Assembly (NCBI GenBank): GCA_031419455.1 | Contig: JANOKS010000090.1 | Span: 1-31,305 of the forward strand | Direction: 5' to 3' | Length of the DNA stretch: 31,305 nt | Source of the DNA: UBA7672 sp031419455 | GTDB taxonomy: Bacteria > Pseudomonadota > Alphaproteobacteria > Caulobacterales > Hyphomonadaceae | Part shown: positions 29,653-31,305 of the stretch, in pieces | Position numbering within the stretch: position 1 is the first letter of the stretch | Layout: each line of letters starts with the position of its first letter | Program-made: the position numbers and the translations under genes | The notes under the pieces: generated by a model | What the model saw: the letters and a program-made list of their open reading frames with translations, nothing else | Databases searched by the model: none | What the model was told of the DNA's origin: nothing

Positions 29653-30680
29653 ACCGCGAACCACTGCCTCCGCGAGGCGTGCAGCTGGTGGGCGACCTTG
29701 TTGTTCAGGAGGCGGACCATGGCGTTGCGGAGTTCATGCTCGCGCCCCGCCGTGCGCAGCTTCAGTGCGCGGGCGCGGGTGACCAGCAGGTCGATCTGGT
29801 TATCGAGAGCCAGCTGGTAGGCCCCGGAGATGCGCCAGGCGGCTTCGCGGATCCGGGTGCGGTTGCTGCGGATAAAGGACGAGGCGGTGGGGCGGTGAGC
29901 GTGTCGCGAGTCGGCGGAAAAGATGCGTTGCAGGTCGCGGTCGTAACGGGTGTCGGTGTCCACGGCGTACCAGGACAGTTTCTGTTCGTAATGGTCCGCC
30001 AGCGTGCGGTTGAGGCGGCCGACGGGATCGACTTCCATGCGCCGCGTCAGACCTGCACGGGATCCGCCGATCTCGCCCATCAGGCTGTCGACATATTCGA
30101 GCTTGGCGAGGGCGCCGGGCCATTCCGCATAACGCTGGCGCCAGTTGACGCGCGGCGTGAGCCACAGCGCGAACGTCTCGGCAAAGTCTTCGTCCGGATG
30201 GCTCTGGGCGTACCAGCGCGGCAGGTGCCGGACGAAATTCCGGCTGTTGGGGTTCGGACGGTAGCTCTCGGGGTAGGCGGTCGAGGAGCGGCCGAACGTG
30301 TCCTGCCATTTGCGGCGGCGGTGCAGGGCGTAGGCGTGCTGGACGATGTGGCCGGCTTCATGACGCAGGATCTGCATCGCCTGGCGCTGCGTGCCGCCTT
30401 CGACGTCCTTGAACATCTTGCGTTCGAGGCGGGCGAGACGGGGGTGGGCGAGATAGAAGGGGATGGCGATGCCGGGGGTGGTGTCCGGGCTGAACCACTC
30501 GTCGGAAATCCAGGCGTGGGCCTGCACCAGGCCACGACGCTTGAGTTCGCCGTTCAGGGTCTTCACGCAGCCCTGGAGCCAGGTGCCCTCGATCGAAAGA
30601 TTGAGGTCCTTGAGCCGCATCTGCAGCAATTCGTCGTCCGGCAGGTAGGACCACCAGGGCTGTCGGGTTTTCGTGCTCAT
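29649..30680 (-). CDS. Putative zinc-binding metallopeptidase
   Basis: 343 residues from ATG 30680 (M-S-T-K-T-R-Q-P); ATGs at 30710 and 30764 give longer versions. The zinc site H-E-A-G-H lies in QILRHEAGHIVQHAYAL, with a probable third ligand Glu downstream in HPDEDFAETFALWL, as in gluzincins. The remainder includes FKDVEGGTQRQAMQ and a helical C-terminus with Arg-rich segments (FIRSNRTRIREAAWRI). No signal peptide is visible, so it is cytoplasmic. From recall, this peptidase type travels with Ddl-like ATP-grasp genes. The reaction is not known. Confidence 0.8.
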   Translation of the reverse strand: MSTKTRQPWWSYLPDDELLQMRLKDLNLSIEGTWLQGCVKTLNGELKRRGLVQAHAWISDEWFSPDTTPGIAIPFYLAHPRLARLERKMFKDVEGGTQRQAMQILRHEAGHIVQHAYALHRRRKWQDTFGRSSTAYPESYRPNPNSRNFVRHLPRWYAQSHPDEDFAETFALWLTPRVNWRQRYAEWPGALAKLEYVDSLMGEIGGSRAGLTRRMEVDPVGRLNRTLADHYEQKLSWYAVDTDTRYDRDLQRIFSADSRHAHRPTASSFIRSNRTRIREAAWRISGAYQLALDNQIDLLVTRARALKLRTAGREHELRNAMVRLLNNKVAHQLHASRRQWFAV

Positions 30681-30872
30681 CGACCAGAGGGTCCCGCCGC
30701 TGTCGCCCATCAGCCCATCCCCCGGGATGGCCGCTGTCCCGACGCACCGGCGCAAACGACCCAATAGGGCCGGATTTCGCGTTTTCCGGGCATTTTCGTA
30801 GATGGGGGCAAGCTGACAACCTCTCCGCAGACGATGTGCGGACGGAACGCTTTCTAAACCATAAATCCCGGG

Positions 30873-30896
30873 GGACGCTTCCTAAAAAGTGCGTCC
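30873..30896. repeat. Short inverted repeat in the intergenic region
   Basis: GGACGC and GCGTCC enclose 12 bases, followed on the plus strand by GGCGGGGTCTTTTTT. It lies just past the SDR stop. It could be a weak terminator, but the T-run is on the strand without an upstream gene, so its role is open. Confidence 0.25.
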
Positions 30897-30914
30897 GGCG
30901 GGGTCTTTTTTCAG

Positions 30915-31305
30915 TCAGACCGGGTCGTAGGGGAAGACGTCGGCCGAGGCGTCGAGCTTGAAGAAATCCGGGGCCATGGCCGGCAGGCAGGTGTCGAGGA
31001 TTTTCTGGGGATTCCAGCCGGTCAGGTCGGCCATGGACCGGATCGGGCGGGGCTGGTCGAACAGGACGATTTCATTGCCCCGGACGCCGAAGATCTGGCT
31101 GCTGACGTGTTTGGCCCCGTCCGAACACAGGGCGACCGCCAGTTGGGCCACCTGGTCGGCCCGCATGGCGTCCCGCATCCGGGCCACCCGCTTGGCGCTG
31201 GCTTCGTCTTTTACGGGAATTGAGGCGATCATCCGTGTCCAGGCGAAGGGGGCGATGACGTTGGAGCGGACGTTGTTGCGGGCGCCTTCCATGGCAACGA
31301 TCCGG
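30915..31305 (-). CDS. Short-chain dehydrogenase/reductase, C-terminal part
   Basis: The frame is open to the right edge, so the 5' part with the cofactor-binding and catalytic Tyr-Lys motifs is outside. The visible 129 residues start R-I-V-A-M-E-G-A-R-N-N-V and contain RSNVIAPFAWTRM, the classical SDR segment after the active site (N-x-I-A-P). A C-terminal extension follows (IFGVRGNEIVLFDQPRP, then GWNPQKILDT and KLDASADVFPYDP). The extension resembles SDR domains of the hydroxyacyl-CoA dehydrogenase type linked to lipid or steroid oxidation. ATG at 31292 is internal, not the start. Confidence 0.8.
   Translation of the reverse strand, partial: RIVAMEGARNNVRSNVIAPFAWTRMIASIPVKDEASAKRVARMRDAMRADQVAQLAVALCSDGAKHVSSQIFGVRGNEIVLFDQPRPIRSMADLTGWNPQKILDTCLPAMAPDFFKLDASADVFPYDPV

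Noticed and set aside
1..31305. CRISPR array, tRNA or rRNA gene
   Set aside because: No regularly spaced direct repeats, cloverleaf-like segments or conserved rRNA stretches were seen on either strand.

Overview
The window is a GC-rich chromosomal segment, most likely from an alphaproteobacterium and possibly a Caulobacterales/Hyphomonadaceae-like one. The hints are a class I lysyl-tRNA synthetase, the ligase-associated DNA repair genes, an S24 repressor of alphaproteobacterial style, small lipoproteins with a conserved two-cysteine motif, and IS1595 elements carrying passenger genes. The taxon is an inference; no rRNA or tRNA gene is present.

Layout. 1-252: the 3' end of an IS630-type transposase that has cut off an unknown gene. 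296-2391: a ligase-associated MBL-fold exonuclease, a lipocalin lipoprotein and a secreted six-cysteine protein. 2589-12125: a seven-gene, same-strand operon. It encodes a class I HMG-CoA reductase, a UbiA-type prenyltransferase, a three-domain PEP-synthase/rifampin-phosphotransferase-like enzyme, a DUF3419 (BtaA-like) aminocarboxypropyl transferase, a phytol/dolichol-kinase-like membrane protein, a GNAT acyltransferase and an AMP-forming ligase. Five of the six junctions are 4-base stop/start overlaps and the sixth is a 2-base gap. I recognise no described pathway with this gene set, and it is the best candidate in the window for an undescribed system, perhaps an isoprenoid-based polar lipid or metabolite. 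12333-16707: the ligase-associated helicase Lhr, three tandem paralogous small lipoproteins on the other strand, and the PdeM phosphoesterase with an apparent 1-base frameshift near its start. The partner DNA ligase is not in the window.

16732-21370: class I LysRS, a four-helix membrane protein, a lipoprotein, a secreted TPR-like protein, a YceI gene that has lost its signal peptide, and an S24-type repressor. 21408-26698: two cargo-carrying IS1595 elements back to back, inserted at one and the same octamer (AAATAAGT, present three times) inside what looks like the promoter/operator of the S24 repressor. Each element carries a small paralogous protein (motif RDE...RM..TPP) whose start codon lies against that of a divergent, mostly helical protein. 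In the first element that protein has an R-x4-H motif like HEPN ribonucleases; in the second it looks truncated.

26907-31305: a CNNM/CorC-type membrane protein, a DUF4258-DUF2283 pair resembling a toxin-antitoxin module, a coupled zinc metallopeptidase/ATP-grasp ligase pair, and the C-terminal part of a short-chain dehydrogenase that runs off the right edge.
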